Assembly: GCA_002293615.1 (NCBI GenBank)
Contig: DBDN01000090.1
Span: 6,236 to 17,879, forward strand
Length of the DNA stretch: 11,644 bases
Direction of reading: 5' to 3'
Source of the DNA: Betaproteobacteria bacterium UBA931
GTDB lineage: Bacteria > Pseudomonadota > Gammaproteobacteria > Burkholderiales > Casimicrobiaceae
Of the stretch, positions 1 to 7,065 are shown piece by piece (within the stretch, counting starts at the first letter, position 1; each line of letters opens with the position of its first letter). A program made the position numbers and the translations under genes. The notes below the pieces were generated by a model. The model ran no database searches, had not been told where the DNA came from, and was given only the letters and a program-made list of their open reading frames with translations.

Positions 1-1
1 A

Positions 2-316
2 CTTTCCGGCGGACAAAAACAGCGTGTCGCTATTGCCCGGGCGCTGGCCATGGAGCCGGATATCATGCTTTTCGATGAGCCGACGTCGGCGCTCGATCCC
101 GAACTGACCGGCGAAGTGTTGCGTACCATGCGCGCGCTTGCCGAAGAGCACATGACCATGCTGGTGGTTACGCATGAAATGGCGTTTGCCCGGGAGGTGG
201 CGCGCCGGGTATGTTTCATGGACCAGGGCGAGATCGTCGAATCGGGCTCGGCAAAAGAATTCTTTGCTCACCCGGTTAATGCGCGGACACAAACGTTTTT
301 GCGAAATATGCTTTGA
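2..316 (+). CDS. Polar amino acid ABC transporter ATPase, C-terminal part (5' end outside window)
   Basis: This is the C-terminal ~104 residues of the ATP-hydrolysing subunit of an ABC importer, which acts as a dimer on the cytoplasmic face of the membrane. The frame opens directly on the ABC signature LSGGQKQRVAIARAL. It continues with Walker B (IMLFDEP), the D-loop SALDPE and the H-loop histidine in VVTHEM. It ends in a FLRNML tail after a typical E-S-G linker. This order and the short tail fit the GlnQ/ArtP/HisP group for polar amino acids, where the signature lies near residue 135 of about 240. Walker A and the N-terminus lie left of the window. An ATG at 50 is internal, since it falls after the signature motif, and is not a start. 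Substrate cannot be told from this part. The gene converges with the oxyR-ended operon. Confidence 0.93.
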   Translation, partial: LSGGQKQRVAIARALAMEPDIMLFDEPTSALDPELTGEVLRTMRALAEEHMTMLVVTHEMAFAREVARRVCFMDQGEIVESGSAKEFFAHPVNARTQTFLRNML

Positions 317-318
317 TT

Positions 319-362
319 ATTTTTGTTTTGCAAACCGACAACACGAATAAAAAAACAAAAAT
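319..362. terminator. A/T-only inverted repeat between convergent genes, possible weak bidirectional terminator
   Basis: The 11-base arm ATTTTTGTTTT (319-329) is matched by AAAACAAAAAT (352-362), with a 22-base loop. It sits in the 63-base gap between the ABC ATPase stop and the OxyR stop, where a shared terminator would be expected. The stem has almost no G-C pairs and the loop is long, so an intrinsic terminator function is doubtful. Confidence 0.25.
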
Positions 363-379
363 GAGGAAAAGCGTCGCCC

Positions 380-1276
380 TCAGTGCGTCGTGTTATTTCC
401 CCGGATTTTCATCGTAGCTTCTTTAATTACCGAAATTGTTTTTTCGCGCGGGAAGCTCTTGCGATATGCGAGCGCGATGTGACGAAACGGCACAGGCTCG
501 GAAAACGGAACCGGCACAACCAGATTGCTGTGATAACGCGGCGTCATCGCGTCTTTGGGTAATACGGAAATACCAAGCCCGGACGCGACCATATTGCGAA
601 TGGTTTCCAGCGAATTAGTACGCGGCATATGGTTATCGGGATTGAGTTCCGGGCAGGCTTCCAGCACCTGATCGCGGAAGCAATGGCCAACGTTCAACAG
701 GATCGGATTTTCATCGGCGATTTCCTGGGCATTGATCGATTCGCGTTTGCTCCACTTATGGCCTTTGGGCACAATGACCTGAAATGGTTCTTGATAAAGA
801 AATTCGGTGGCGACGCCCGGCGGCGAAAAGGGCAGCGCAATGATGGCGACGTCGATACGGCCAAGGCGTAAAGCTTCCTCAAGATTTTCGGTGAGGTTTT
901 CTTCAATTTCAAGCGGCATGCCGGGCGCGAGCTTGATGAGCGCGGGAATCAAATCGGGCAGCAGATAAGGAGCAACCGTAAAAATTACGCCGAGCTTGAG
1001 CGCGCCATCGAGTTGATTGCGCCCCGTTTGCGCGACGGCTTTAATATTTGCGGCGTCTTCGATGACCTGATGCGCAAGCGCAACCAGGCGCTCACCGATC
1101 GGCGTTAGGCTGACTTCATTTTTACCGCGCTCAAATAAAATTACGCCAAGCTCCTCCTCAAGTTTCTGGATCGCGATCGATAGGGCTGGCTGGCTGACAA
1201 AACATTTGGAAGCGGCGCGACCAAAACTTTTTTCATGCGCCACGGCAACAAAATAACGCAGTTCATTCAGGGTCAT
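380..1276 (-). CDS. oxyR: LysR-family peroxide sensor OxyR
   Basis: A 298-residue LysR-type regulator. Residues 1-60 form the winged helix-turn-helix (RYFVAVAHEKSFGRAA, then VSQPALSIAIQKLE), followed by a linker helix and a two-lobed effector domain. The decisive feature is GHCFRDQVLEAC: Cys199 and Cys208 fall at the same numbers as the disulfide-forming pair of E. coli OxyR. The flanking GHC-x-RDQ and TSLETLRNMV-like (NSLETIRNMV) segments also match. It should therefore sense H2O2 by reversible disulfide formation and activate antioxidant genes. The start ATG overlaps the galU stop as ATGA and has AAAGGA seven bases upstream. It is the last gene of the zipA-ligA-galU-oxyR unit, with no room for its own divergent target. 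Autoregulation of the usual kind would need a promoter inside galU, and none was evident. Confidence 0.93.
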   Translation of the reverse strand: MTLNELRYFVAVAHEKSFGRAASKCFVSQPALSIAIQKLEEELGVILFERGKNEVSLTPIGERLVALAHQVIEDAANIKAVAQTGRNQLDGALKLGVIFTVAPYLLPDLIPALIKLAPGMPLEIEENLTENLEEALRLGRIDVAIIALPFSPPGVATEFLYQEPFQVIVPKGHKWSKRESINAQEIADENPILLNVGHCFRDQVLEACPELNPDNHMPRTNSLETIRNMVASGLGISVLPKDAMTPRYHSNLVVPVPFSEPVPFRHIALAYRKSFPREKTISVIKEATMKIRGNNTTH

Positions 1277-2139
1277 CCGGTTTTCCTTTCACTGAGAAAG
1301 CGGGCGAACGCATCGGCTGTTTCCGGATGGCACAAACCGAAATCGACGGTGGCTTTCAGATAGCCAAGCTTGCTGCCACAATCGTATCGTTGCCCGGAGA
1401 AACGGTAAGCATACACAAATTGCTCCGCCATCAGGCGGGCAATGCCGTCGGTGAGCTGTATTTCGTTACCGGCGCCGCGCGGCAGATGGCGCAGGTGGGT
1501 AAAAATCTCCGGCGTCAAGAGATAGCGCCCGATCACGGCAAGGTTTGAGGGCGCGGTGTCGGGCGCGGGTTTTTCGACAATACGCGAAACGGGTTGCATC
1601 GTACTTTGGAAAATACCGTTCGTGGCGACAATGCCATAATTTTGTGTTTGGTTTTTCGGTACGTCCATCACGCCGAGTATCGAATATCCGGAGAACCGAT
1701 TGGCCATCTGTTTGAGTACCGGCACGTCGGCGGCAATCAGGTCGTCGGCGAGTAATACCGCGAAAGGTTCGTTGCCGATGACCGGCGCGGCGCACAAGAC
1801 GGCGTGTCCCAGCCCGAGCGCTTCGGCTTGGCGAATATAAATATAATTGATGCCGTTCGGCAAAACGCTGCGCACGATGCCGAGTAAAGCCTGTTTATCC
1901 TGTTGCTCCAGAACGCTTTCCAGCTCATACGCTTTGTCAAAATGATCTTCGATGGCGCGCTTGTTGCGGCCGGTGATGAAAATCATATCGGTAATGCCCG
2001 CCGCCGCCGCTTCTTCGACAGCGTATTGGATGAGCGGTTTATCGACAATCGGCAGCATTTCTTTAGGGCTGGCCTTGGTTGCCGGCAGGAAGCGGCTGCC
2101 CAATCCGGCAACCGGAAAGATGGCTTTGGTGATTTTCAT
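1273..2139 (-). CDS. galU: UTP--glucose-1-phosphate uridylyltransferase
   Basis: It makes UDP-glucose from UTP and glucose-1-phosphate in the cytoplasm, feeding lipopolysaccharide, exopolysaccharide and osmoprotectant pathways. It is 288 residues, the usual bacterial GalU length. The nucleotide-binding signature AGLGSRFLPATKASPKEM is at 11-28, followed by QAEALGLGHAV (104-114), the LADD metal-binding aspartates (130-133), EKP (189-191), GNEIQLTD (224-231) and DCGSKLGY (253-260). This is the complete motif set of GalU rather than of the related glucose-1-phosphate thymidylyltransferases. The ATG overlaps the ligA stop by four bases (ATGA), and AAGGA lies about eight bases upstream inside the ligA end. 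The 3' end overlaps oxyR in the same way. Translation of the three genes is probably coupled. Confidence 0.97.
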   Translation of the reverse strand: MKITKAIFPVAGLGSRFLPATKASPKEMLPIVDKPLIQYAVEEAAAAGITDMIFITGRNKRAIEDHFDKAYELESVLEQQDKQALLGIVRSVLPNGINYIYIRQAEALGLGHAVLCAAPVIGNEPFAVLLADDLIAADVPVLKQMANRFSGYSILGVMDVPKNQTQNYGIVATNGIFQSTMQPVSRIVEKPAPDTAPSNLAVIGRYLLTPEIFTHLRHLPRGAGNEIQLTDGIARLMAEQFVYAYRFSGQRYDCGSKLGYLKATVDFGLCHPETADAFARFLSERKTG

Positions 2140-4271
2140 GAACTTCTTCCTTGCAGTGCGCCATGAGCGATCAATTCAATGAACTGCGCTTCGTCGATAA
2201 CGGGAATGTCGAGTTTTTGCGCTTTTGCCAGAGTGCTTCCCGGCGCGTCGCCGGCCAGAATGTAGCTGGTCTTCCGGGAAACGCCGGCGGTGACTTTGCC
2301 GCCTGCATCTTGGATTTTTTTTGTTGCTTCATCGCGAGTCATCGTGGGCAGGGTTCCAGTGAGCACAAAAGTCAGTCCCGATAGCGCGCCCTGGCGTTGC
2401 GCGCGGTTTTCCGCAGACACGTCCGGCCAATGCACACCGGCATTGCGCAAATCATGGATTACTTGCGCGTTATGCGGTTCGGCAAAAAAGTGGCGAATAC
2501 TCTCGGCCATAACATCGCCGACATCGTAAACAGCGCATAAGGTTTCATGGTCCGCCGACATCAATGCCTCCAATGCGCCGAAGTGCTGCGCCAAGTCGCG
2601 TGCCGATGTTTCGCCGACGTGGCGAATGCCGAGCGCGAAGATAAAGCGCGCCAATGAGGTACTTTTGCTTTTCTCAACCGCCGCGCATAAGTTGGCCGCG
2701 CTTTTTTCACCCATGCGCTCCAGCTGCGCAATATCGTTTTGCCGCAAGTGGTAAATGTCGGCGGGCGTTTTGACCAATGCCTTATCGACTAATTGTGCGA
2801 CGATTTTTTCGCCGAAGCCGTCGATATTCATGGCGCGCCGCGAAGCAAAATGAACGATGGCTTGTTTACGCTGCGCCGGGCAGAACAAACCACCCGTGCA
2901 ACGCGTGGCAATTTCGCCGTCAAGACGCAGCGCTTCCGAACCGCAGACCGGGCAACGATCCGGCATTACAAAAGATTTAATGTTATCGGGACGCTCTTCA
3001 ACGATAACGCGCGTCACTTCCGGGATCACGTCGCCCGCGCGGCGAATCATCACGATGTCGCCGATGTGAATGTCTTTGGCACGGATTTCGTCTTCATTGT
3101 GCAGCGTGGCATTGGTTACGGTCACGCCGCCGACCAGCGTCGGTTGCAAACGCGCGACGGGTGTGAGTACGCCGGTACGCCCGACTTGTACATCGATATC
3201 CAGAATGGCGCTTTTCATTTCTTCGGCGGGAAATTTGTGCGCCAAGGCAAAGCGCGGCGCGCGCGACACGAAACCGATTTTTTGTTGCCAGTCAAAGCGG
3301 TTAAGCTTGTAAACCACGCCGTCGATATCGTAAGGGAGCTGGTGGCGTTTTTGCTGGACGGTTTGATAAAAGTCGAGCAAGCCTTGAAGGGTACGCACAA
3401 GCGTTCGCTCCTGGCCGACGGAAAACAGTTGTGTCACCAGATAATCCGATAATGCGTTTTGCGTTTGCGGCGGGTTGACACTGCCCCAATCGGTTTCGCC
3501 TATCCCGTAGGCAAAGAACGTCAGGCGCCGCGTTGCCGTGACGCGCGCGTCAAGCTGGCGTAACGACCCGGCAGCGGCGTTGCGTGGGTTGGCGAATACT
3601 TTTTCGCCGCGCTCTTTCTGTTGAGCGTTTAGTATTTCGAAATCTTTTCTTCGCATCAGCACTTCGCCGCGTACTTCGAGCAGTGGCGGCGCATTGTTCA
3701 GCTTAAGTGGAATCGATGCAATCGTGCGCAGGTTTGACGTGATGTCCTCGCCGGTCACGCCGTCGCCGCGTGTCGCGCCGCTGACGAAAATACCGTTTTC
3801 GTAGCGCAGGTTGACCGCCAGGCCGTCGAATTTGACGCCGCAATCGTATTCGATCGTGTCGGCGAAATCAGGAAGCGCCTCACGGATACGGCGGTCGAAT
3901 GCCGCGACTTCATTATCGTTAAACGCATTGTTCAACGACAACATGGGTACGCGATGCGTTAACGTCGAAAATGCCGACCGTGGCGTGCCAGTCACCGTCG
4001 GTACCCCGAACATCTGCGGATGCGTTAACGTCGATGGCGTGCCGCCGACGCGCTGTGTCGGTGAGTTGGGCGTGATCAGCTCGGGGTGTTTTTCTTCGAG
4101 CGATTGCAGTTCGCGAAACAGAGAATCGTATTCGGCATCGTCGATGGTCGGGTCGTCGAGAACGTGGTATTGGTAATCGTGCCCGGCGATGATCCGGCGC
4201 AGCTCCAGAACGCGTTCTTCCGCGGGTGCGGATGGCGGAGGATGGTCGGGGAAAAGAGAAGGCTGGGTCAT
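2136..4271 (-). CDS. ligA: NAD-dependent DNA ligase LigA, with an internal 22-residue duplication
   Basis: It seals nicks during replication and repair using NAD+. At 711 residues it is about 40 longer than E. coli LigA. Visible parts are domain Ia (YHVLDDPTIDDAEYD), the adenylation domain with the adenylated lysine in VKFDG (Lys147; L in KLDG is replaced by F), EVRGEV and FANPRNAAAGSLRQLD, and the OB fold (VGRTGVLTPVARL). These are followed by a four-cysteine zinc finger (Cys440, 443, 458, 464), helix-hairpin-helix repeats (ERMGEKSAANL, LGIRHVGETSA) and a C-terminal BRCT domain (~628-705). Residues 80-106 contain STLTH twice, 22 residues apart, just before the VPMLSL motif, where E. coli LigA has a single copy. 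The gene starts 18 bases after the zipA-like stop. No strong ribosome site precedes the ATG, which fits coupling to zipA. Confidence 0.97.
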   Translation of the reverse strand: MTQPSLFPDHPPPSAPAEERVLELRRIIAGHDYQYHVLDDPTIDDAEYDSLFRELQSLEEKHPELITPNSPTQRVGGTPSTLTHPQMFGVPTVTGTPRSAFSTLTHRVPMLSLNNAFNDNEVAAFDRRIREALPDFADTIEYDCGVKFDGLAVNLRYENGIFVSGATRGDGVTGEDITSNLRTIASIPLKLNNAPPLLEVRGEVLMRRKDFEILNAQQKERGEKVFANPRNAAAGSLRQLDARVTATRRLTFFAYGIGETDWGSVNPPQTQNALSDYLVTQLFSVGQERTLVRTLQGLLDFYQTVQQKRHQLPYDIDGVVYKLNRFDWQQKIGFVSRAPRFALAHKFPAEEMKSAILDIDVQVGRTGVLTPVARLQPTLVGGVTVTNATLHNEDEIRAKDIHIGDIVMIRRAGDVIPEVTRVIVEERPDNIKSFVMPDRCPVCGSEALRLDGEIATRCTGGLFCPAQRKQAIVHFASRRAMNIDGFGEKIVAQLVDKALVKTPADIYHLRQNDIAQLERMGEKSAANLCAAVEKSKSTSLARFIFALGIRHVGETSARDLAQHFGALEALMSADHETLCAVYDVGDVMAESIRHFFAEPHNAQVIHDLRNAGVHWPDVSAENRAQRQGALSGLTFVLTGTLPTMTRDEATKKIQDAGGKVTAGVSRKTSYILAGDAPGSTLAKAQKLDIPVIDEAQFIELIAHGALQGRSS
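3953..4034 (-). repeat. 66-bp-offset direct repeat inside ligA (16 identical bases)
   Basis: GATGCGTTAACGTCGA occurs at 3953-3968 and again at 4019-4034. The offset is 66 bases, exactly 22 codons, so the reading frame is kept. On the coding strand each copy encodes STLTH. Similarity extends outward (AACAT upstream of both copies, TGGCGTGCC downstream of both), with 12 bases of difference. It looks like a degenerating tandem duplication in the ligase adenylation domain. Confidence 0.85.
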
Positions 4272-4289
4272 GCCATCATGGATTTTTTA

Positions 4290-5396
4290 TTATGAAGCAA
4301 AAAGGCGAAACGCACGCGGGCTGCCCGGCTCAATGCCTGCTTCAAGCAACGCTTGTGTTGATTTTTCTACTTCGGCGCGGATCATGGTCAAGCCCTGATC
4401 TCTGAGCGGCTTATGGCGATCATCGATCAGTTCGGCGGACAGGGTTTGCGCCAGACGCATGGTTTGTTTCAGCATTTCGTCAAAAACAAGTTCAGGCTGC
4501 GCGACGTGCGGGACGTCAAGCAATACGACCGGGTTTTGAATCGCTTTTTTCAAACGCTCCTCGGAGAGCGGCTGGGTATCTTCAATACGGAACAGTTCGC
4601 GATCATTGCGCAGATAGCGCAACGCACCTTTTTTCAAAATAAATCCTTGCTTTTGTGCGGCAAGCAGGAACGATTGCCCAGGCATCGGGCCAACTTTGCC
4701 GTGTAGCGTCAGACCGATTTGCAGATCAAGCTGCGCGCAAACCTTGTCAAGCATGCGTGCGCGCTCGGCTTCGGCGGACGCGTCGAACGGGGTATAGCTT
4801 GCCGACAATAACGACGCGATGCTTTCCACGTGTTTTTGAAACGTTTCGATTTGCTCGATGGTCGTAACATGGGCGCGGTCGGCGAGTTGCAAGCAAAACG
4901 CCAGCGAATGCATGGGCAATGGTGCAGCATCACCGCTTTCTTTGTTTTCCGTAGCGGTGGATGGCACCGGCGCCGCAATCACCAGCTGATTGAGATGGTC
5001 CATGATGTCGGGCACGGTTTTTAAAAGCGACCAATGGGCAGAGTTGCGCCGTTGCCACAGCAGACGAATGTTTTTGCCCGGGATTTTCAGAAATTGTTCG
5101 GCAAGCTCCGCTGCGATTTGGGTGCTGGGCGGCAATTGCAGCGTGAGTACAGCTTCGGCCATGAAATCGGGGGCGTCCTCCTGATTTTCAGCCTTGATGC
5201 TGGTAGGGGGCTCAAAAACGGGTTCTTCGCGGGTTTCCAAGACAGGCGTTTTTTTTACCGTGTCGTGACGCGGTTGTATGGCTGCACGCGAAACAAAAGA
5301 ACGCTTGAGTTTTCGCTCCTGAACGATGTTATATGCGAGTACGGCAAGAATCAGGACGATGCCAATGATCAAAAGGGCCAGTTGGAGCATGCTCAT
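4290..5396 (-). CDS. zipA: ZipA-like cell division protein (FtsZ-binding C-terminal domain)
   Basis: A 368-residue protein with one N-terminal membrane segment (about residues 3-22, LQLALLIIGIVLILAVLAYN). A basic stretch (QERKLKRSF) follows, then a proline- and charge-rich linker and a folded C-terminal region of the ZipA kind (ADRAHVTTIEQIETFQ, LHGKVGPMPGQSF, LFRIEDTQPLSEERLK, LLDVPHVAQPELVFDEML). This matches an inner-membrane FtsZ tether that joins the early divisome. Placement directly before ligA repeats the known zipA-ligA order of proteobacteria and supports the call, since ZipA sequences diverge strongly. A second ATG two codons in (5390) is an equally possible start, and neither has a clear Shine-Dalgarno. 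The smc gene that often precedes zipA is not next to it here: a tRNA gene and the island lie there instead. Confidence 0.82.
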   Translation of the reverse strand: MSMLQLALLIIGIVLILAVLAYNIVQERKLKRSFVSRAAIQPRHDTVKKTPVLETREEPVFEPPTSIKAENQEDAPDFMAEAVLTLQLPPSTQIAAELAEQFLKIPGKNIRLLWQRRNSAHWSLLKTVPDIMDHLNQLVIAAPVPSTATENKESGDAAPLPMHSLAFCLQLADRAHVTTIEQIETFQKHVESIASLLSASYTPFDASAEAERARMLDKVCAQLDLQIGLTLHGKVGPMPGQSFLLAAQKQGFILKKGALRYLRNDRELFRIEDTQPLSEERLKKAIQNPVVLLDVPHVAQPELVFDEMLKQTMRLAQTLSAELIDDRHKPLRDQGLTMIRAEVEKSTQALLEAGIEPGSPRAFRLFAS

Positions 5397-5485
5397 AAAT
5401 CGTCAGAATAGCAATAAATAAAAATTATCATTCTAAATCGTTTTATTGGCCGTAGCGTGGGTATGCTTAAAACATTTTTAAAACG

Positions 5486-5497
5486 TGACCATGGTCA
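5486..5497. promoter_or_regulatory. 12-bp perfect palindrome between zipA and tRNA-Val
   Basis: TGACCATGGTCA is a perfect palindrome in the 180-base divergent gap upstream of both zipA (-) and tRNA-Val (+). Its size and place fit a dimeric regulator site. No identified regulator matches it, and a single 12-base palindrome can occur by chance. Apart from this and the tRNA promoter, I see nothing distinct in 5397-5559. Confidence 0.3.
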
Positions 5498-5559
5498 GGC
5501 ATTCGAGTAAGAAATGGCGTAAAGGCCAAAACCCGTTTCGTATTTTGATAAAACATCGC

Positions 5560-5572
5560 TATAATATCGCGC
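5560..5572 (+). promoter_or_regulatory. tRNA-Val promoter: -10 box and GC-rich discriminator
   Basis: A consensus TATAAT lies at 5560-5565 and is followed by a GC-rich stretch (ATCGCGC). The mature tRNA starts 11 bases after the box. The -35 is weak (TTCGTA at 5537-5542, 17-base spacer). A GC-rich discriminator is a known mark of stable-RNA promoters under stringent control. That regulation is inferred here. Confidence 0.7.
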
Positions 5573-5576
5573 TTGC

Positions 5577-5653
5577 AGGCGGTTAGCTCAGCTGGTTAGA
5601 GCGCCACGTTGACATCGTGGAGGTCGTTGGTTCGATTCCAATACCGCCTACCA
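5577..5653 (+). tRNA. tRNA-Val (anticodon GAC)
   Basis: A complete 77-base cloverleaf. The acceptor stem is AGGCGGT/ACCGCCT, and the D-arm is GCTC/GAGC with the loop AGCTGGTTA. The anticodon stem CCACG/CGTGG encloses TTGACAT, with GAC at 5611-5613 reading GUC/GUU. The T-arm is GTTGG/CCAAT around TTCGATT, and the encoded 3' end is ACCA. The tRNA stays intact although the island joins its 3' end, as expected when the integrated element restores the 3' half. Confidence 0.97.
5629..5653 (+). other. Presumed attachment site at tRNA-Val 3' end (island left junction)
   Basis: P4-type integrases usually recombine in the 3' end of a tRNA gene, and one lies 166 bases downstream, reading away. The crossover core is therefore expected within the T-arm and acceptor 3' strand. 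The exact core cannot be fixed because the other attachment copy is not in the window: I found no second copy of the 3' half (TTCGATTCCAATACCG) before 11644. Confidence 0.55.
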
Positions 5654-5660
5654 TAACTAG

Positions 5661-5764
5661 ATCCCACGTAAGCCCACGTTGTCCCAAAAGCCTTAGTAGA
5701 TCAACCTATTAGGGCTTTTTTATTGTCCCACGTCGTCCCACGTTGTCCGGTTGAATCCCACGCT
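5661..5764. repeat. Seven 10-bp-phased decamers, core CCCACG: likely integrase arm-type sites
   Basis: Decamers begin at 5661, 5671 and 5681, then at 5725, 5735, 5745 and 5755. Five keep CCCACG (ATCCCACGTA, AGCCCACGTT, GTCCCACGTC, GTCCCACGTT, ATCCCACGCT). Two are degenerate (GTCCCAAAAG, GTCCGGTTGA). The two clusters flank the hairpin at 5686-5719, and the second runs into the integrase promoter. One-turn spacing next to an att core fits arm-type binding sites of a tyrosine integrase or its directionality factor. The function is inferred. Confidence 0.7.
5686..5721 (+). terminator. Strong intrinsic terminator after tRNA-Val
   Basis: AAAAGCCTTAGTAG (5686-5699) pairs fully with CTATTAGGGCTTTT (5706-5719) over 14 pairs, two of them G-U, around the loop ATCAAC. 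A T-run reaches 5721 and the stem begins with an A-run, so it could work in both directions. It would separate tRNA transcription from the integrase gene. It lies inside the island, between the two decamer clusters. Confidence 0.85.
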
Positions 5765-5797
5765 ATTTGGGGGTATATTTTGGCTCAGATACCCCCA
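5751..5797 (+). promoter_or_regulatory. Integrase promoter with overlapping inverted repeat
   Basis: A -35 TTGAAT (5751-5756) and -10 TATATT (5774-5779) are separated by exactly 17 bases. TGGGGGTAT (5768-5776) and ATACCCCCA (5789-5797) form a perfect 9-base inverted repeat that covers the -10 and expected start. A third GCCCCCA lies at 5811-5817. A bound repressor here, or integrase on the adjacent decamers, would block int transcription. The repressor identity is unknown. Confidence 0.6.
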
Positions 5798-5819
5798 TAA
5801 AAAAGTAGATGCCCCCAAG

Positions 5820-7019
5820 ATGCCGCTCAGTGAAACGACTGTACGAAAAGCCAAGCCGACAGGAAAACAGGTCAGATTGTTTGACAGTGGTGGTCTGTAC
5901 CTCGAAATATCCCCGAAGGGCGGCAAATACTGGCGGTTGAAATATCGGTTTGCCGGACGGGAAAGAAGACTCGCTCTTGGTGTTTATCCGACAGTATCGT
6001 TACGCGACGCTCGCAATCTCCGCGATGAAGCCAGACTGAAGTTGGCCAAGGGGATTGATCCGGGTATTGAGAAGAAATCTCAAAGGATTGCATCTTCAAA
6101 TCCGGGCAGTTTTGAGTCTATTTCACGTGAATGGCATTCTCGTAATGGTTCAAAATGGACTGAAAAATATGGCGAAAAAATTATTCGCAGTCTGGAACTG
6201 AATATTTTTCCTTGGCTTGGCGCGATGCCGATTAACGCGATCACACCGCCAATGTTGCTTGATGTTCTCCGGCGCGTCGAAGACCGCGGCGCTATTGAAA
6301 CAGCACATCGAGTGAAATCAACATGCGGCCAGGTGTTCCGGTATGCGATTGCGACGGCCCGTTGCGAGCGCGATCCGTCTGCGGATCTTCGCGGCGCACT
6401 TATGCCGCCTGAAGTGTCGCACATGGCGAGCATTACGAATCCAAAAGAAATTGGCGAATTAATGCGGGCGATTAAGGGATATGAAGGTGCACAGATCACC
6501 AGATCAGCGTTACAACTTGCTCCGTATGTTTTTGTTCGCCCAGGCGAATTGCGCGGCGCGCTGTGGTCGGAGATCAATTTTGACGACGCCGAATGGCGCA
6601 TCGGCGCGGATAGAATGAAGCTGCGCCGTGTCCACATCGTACCACTATCAAAACAGGCGCTTGCAATATTGCGAGAATTACATCCGTGTACCGGCGACGG
6701 CGATTTTATTTTCCCGTCAGAGCGGACACGAGGCCGCCCGATGTCGGAAAACACAGTAAATGCGGCGCTGCGCAGGCTTGGGTATGGAAAAGATGAGATG
6801 ACCGGCCACGGGTTCCGGTCAATGGCATCAACAAGGCTTAATGAGGCTGGCTGGAATATTGATGCGATCGAGCGGCAACTGGCGCATGTCGAGGGCAACA
6901 CTGTCCGCGCGGCCTATAATTATGCGCAACACCTTGATGAGCGAGCGGAAATGATGCAGTGGTGGGCGGACTACTTGGACGCATTGCGCGACAAGAAATC
7001 GGCGCCAAAGCGAAAATAA
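5820..7019 (+). CDS. int: P4-type tyrosine integrase
   Basis: A site-specific recombinase of 399 residues that should insert and excise the island at tRNA-Val. The N-terminus (MPLSETTVRKAKP, then LFDSGGLYLEI and YRFAGRERRLALGVYPTVSL) is the DUF4102-type arm-binding domain. The core-binding domain covers about 95-190 and the catalytic domain follows. Catalytic residues visible are Arg240 in RPGELRG, Lys267, His330 and Arg333 in GHGFRS, His356 in LAHVEGN and nucleophile Tyr366 in AAYN, so all are present. The C-terminus MMQWWADYLD is typical. The ATG at 5820 is chosen because homologues start with MPL and because an upstream TTG at 5751 is the -35 box of the gene's own promoter. A clear Shine-Dalgarno is lacking. 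The gene reads away from the tRNA. Confidence 0.95.
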   Translation: MPLSETTVRKAKPTGKQVRLFDSGGLYLEISPKGGKYWRLKYRFAGRERRLALGVYPTVSLRDARNLRDEARLKLAKGIDPGIEKKSQRIASSNPGSFESISREWHSRNGSKWTEKYGEKIIRSLELNIFPWLGAMPINAITPPMLLDVLRRVEDRGAIETAHRVKSTCGQVFRYAIATARCERDPSADLRGALMPPEVSHMASITNPKEIGELMRAIKGYEGAQITRSALQLAPYVFVRPGELRGALWSEINFDDAEWRIGADRMKLRRVHIVPLSKQALAILRELHPCTGDGDFIFPSERTRGRPMSENTVNAALRRLGYGKDEMTGHGFRSMASTRLNEAGWNIDAIERQLAHVEGNTVRAAYNYAQHLDERAEMMQWWADYLDALRDKKSAPKRK

Positions 7020-7065
7020 ACTGGCCATAATGTAAAAAGCCTCTCGTTTTATCGCAAAATAACGC

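Noticed and set aside
2793..3452. 219-codon ORF antisense to ligA
   Set aside because: Shadow of a strongly conserved gene in a moderately GC-rich region, with no domain or ribosome site.
5415..5440. Fur-box-like GATAAT/ATTATC run upstream of zipA
   Set aside because: Only one hexamer (GATAAT on the minus strand) fits. The rest is plain A/T-rich DNA without the repeated symmetry of a Fur site.
5751..5819. TTG start extending the integrase by 23 residues
   Set aside because: The TTG is the -35 box TTGAAT of the int promoter, and the family starts at MPL.
6080..6901. 273-codon ORF antisense to the integrase catalytic domain
   Set aside because: The integrase frame has every catalytic residue. 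The antisense product has no motif I recognise.
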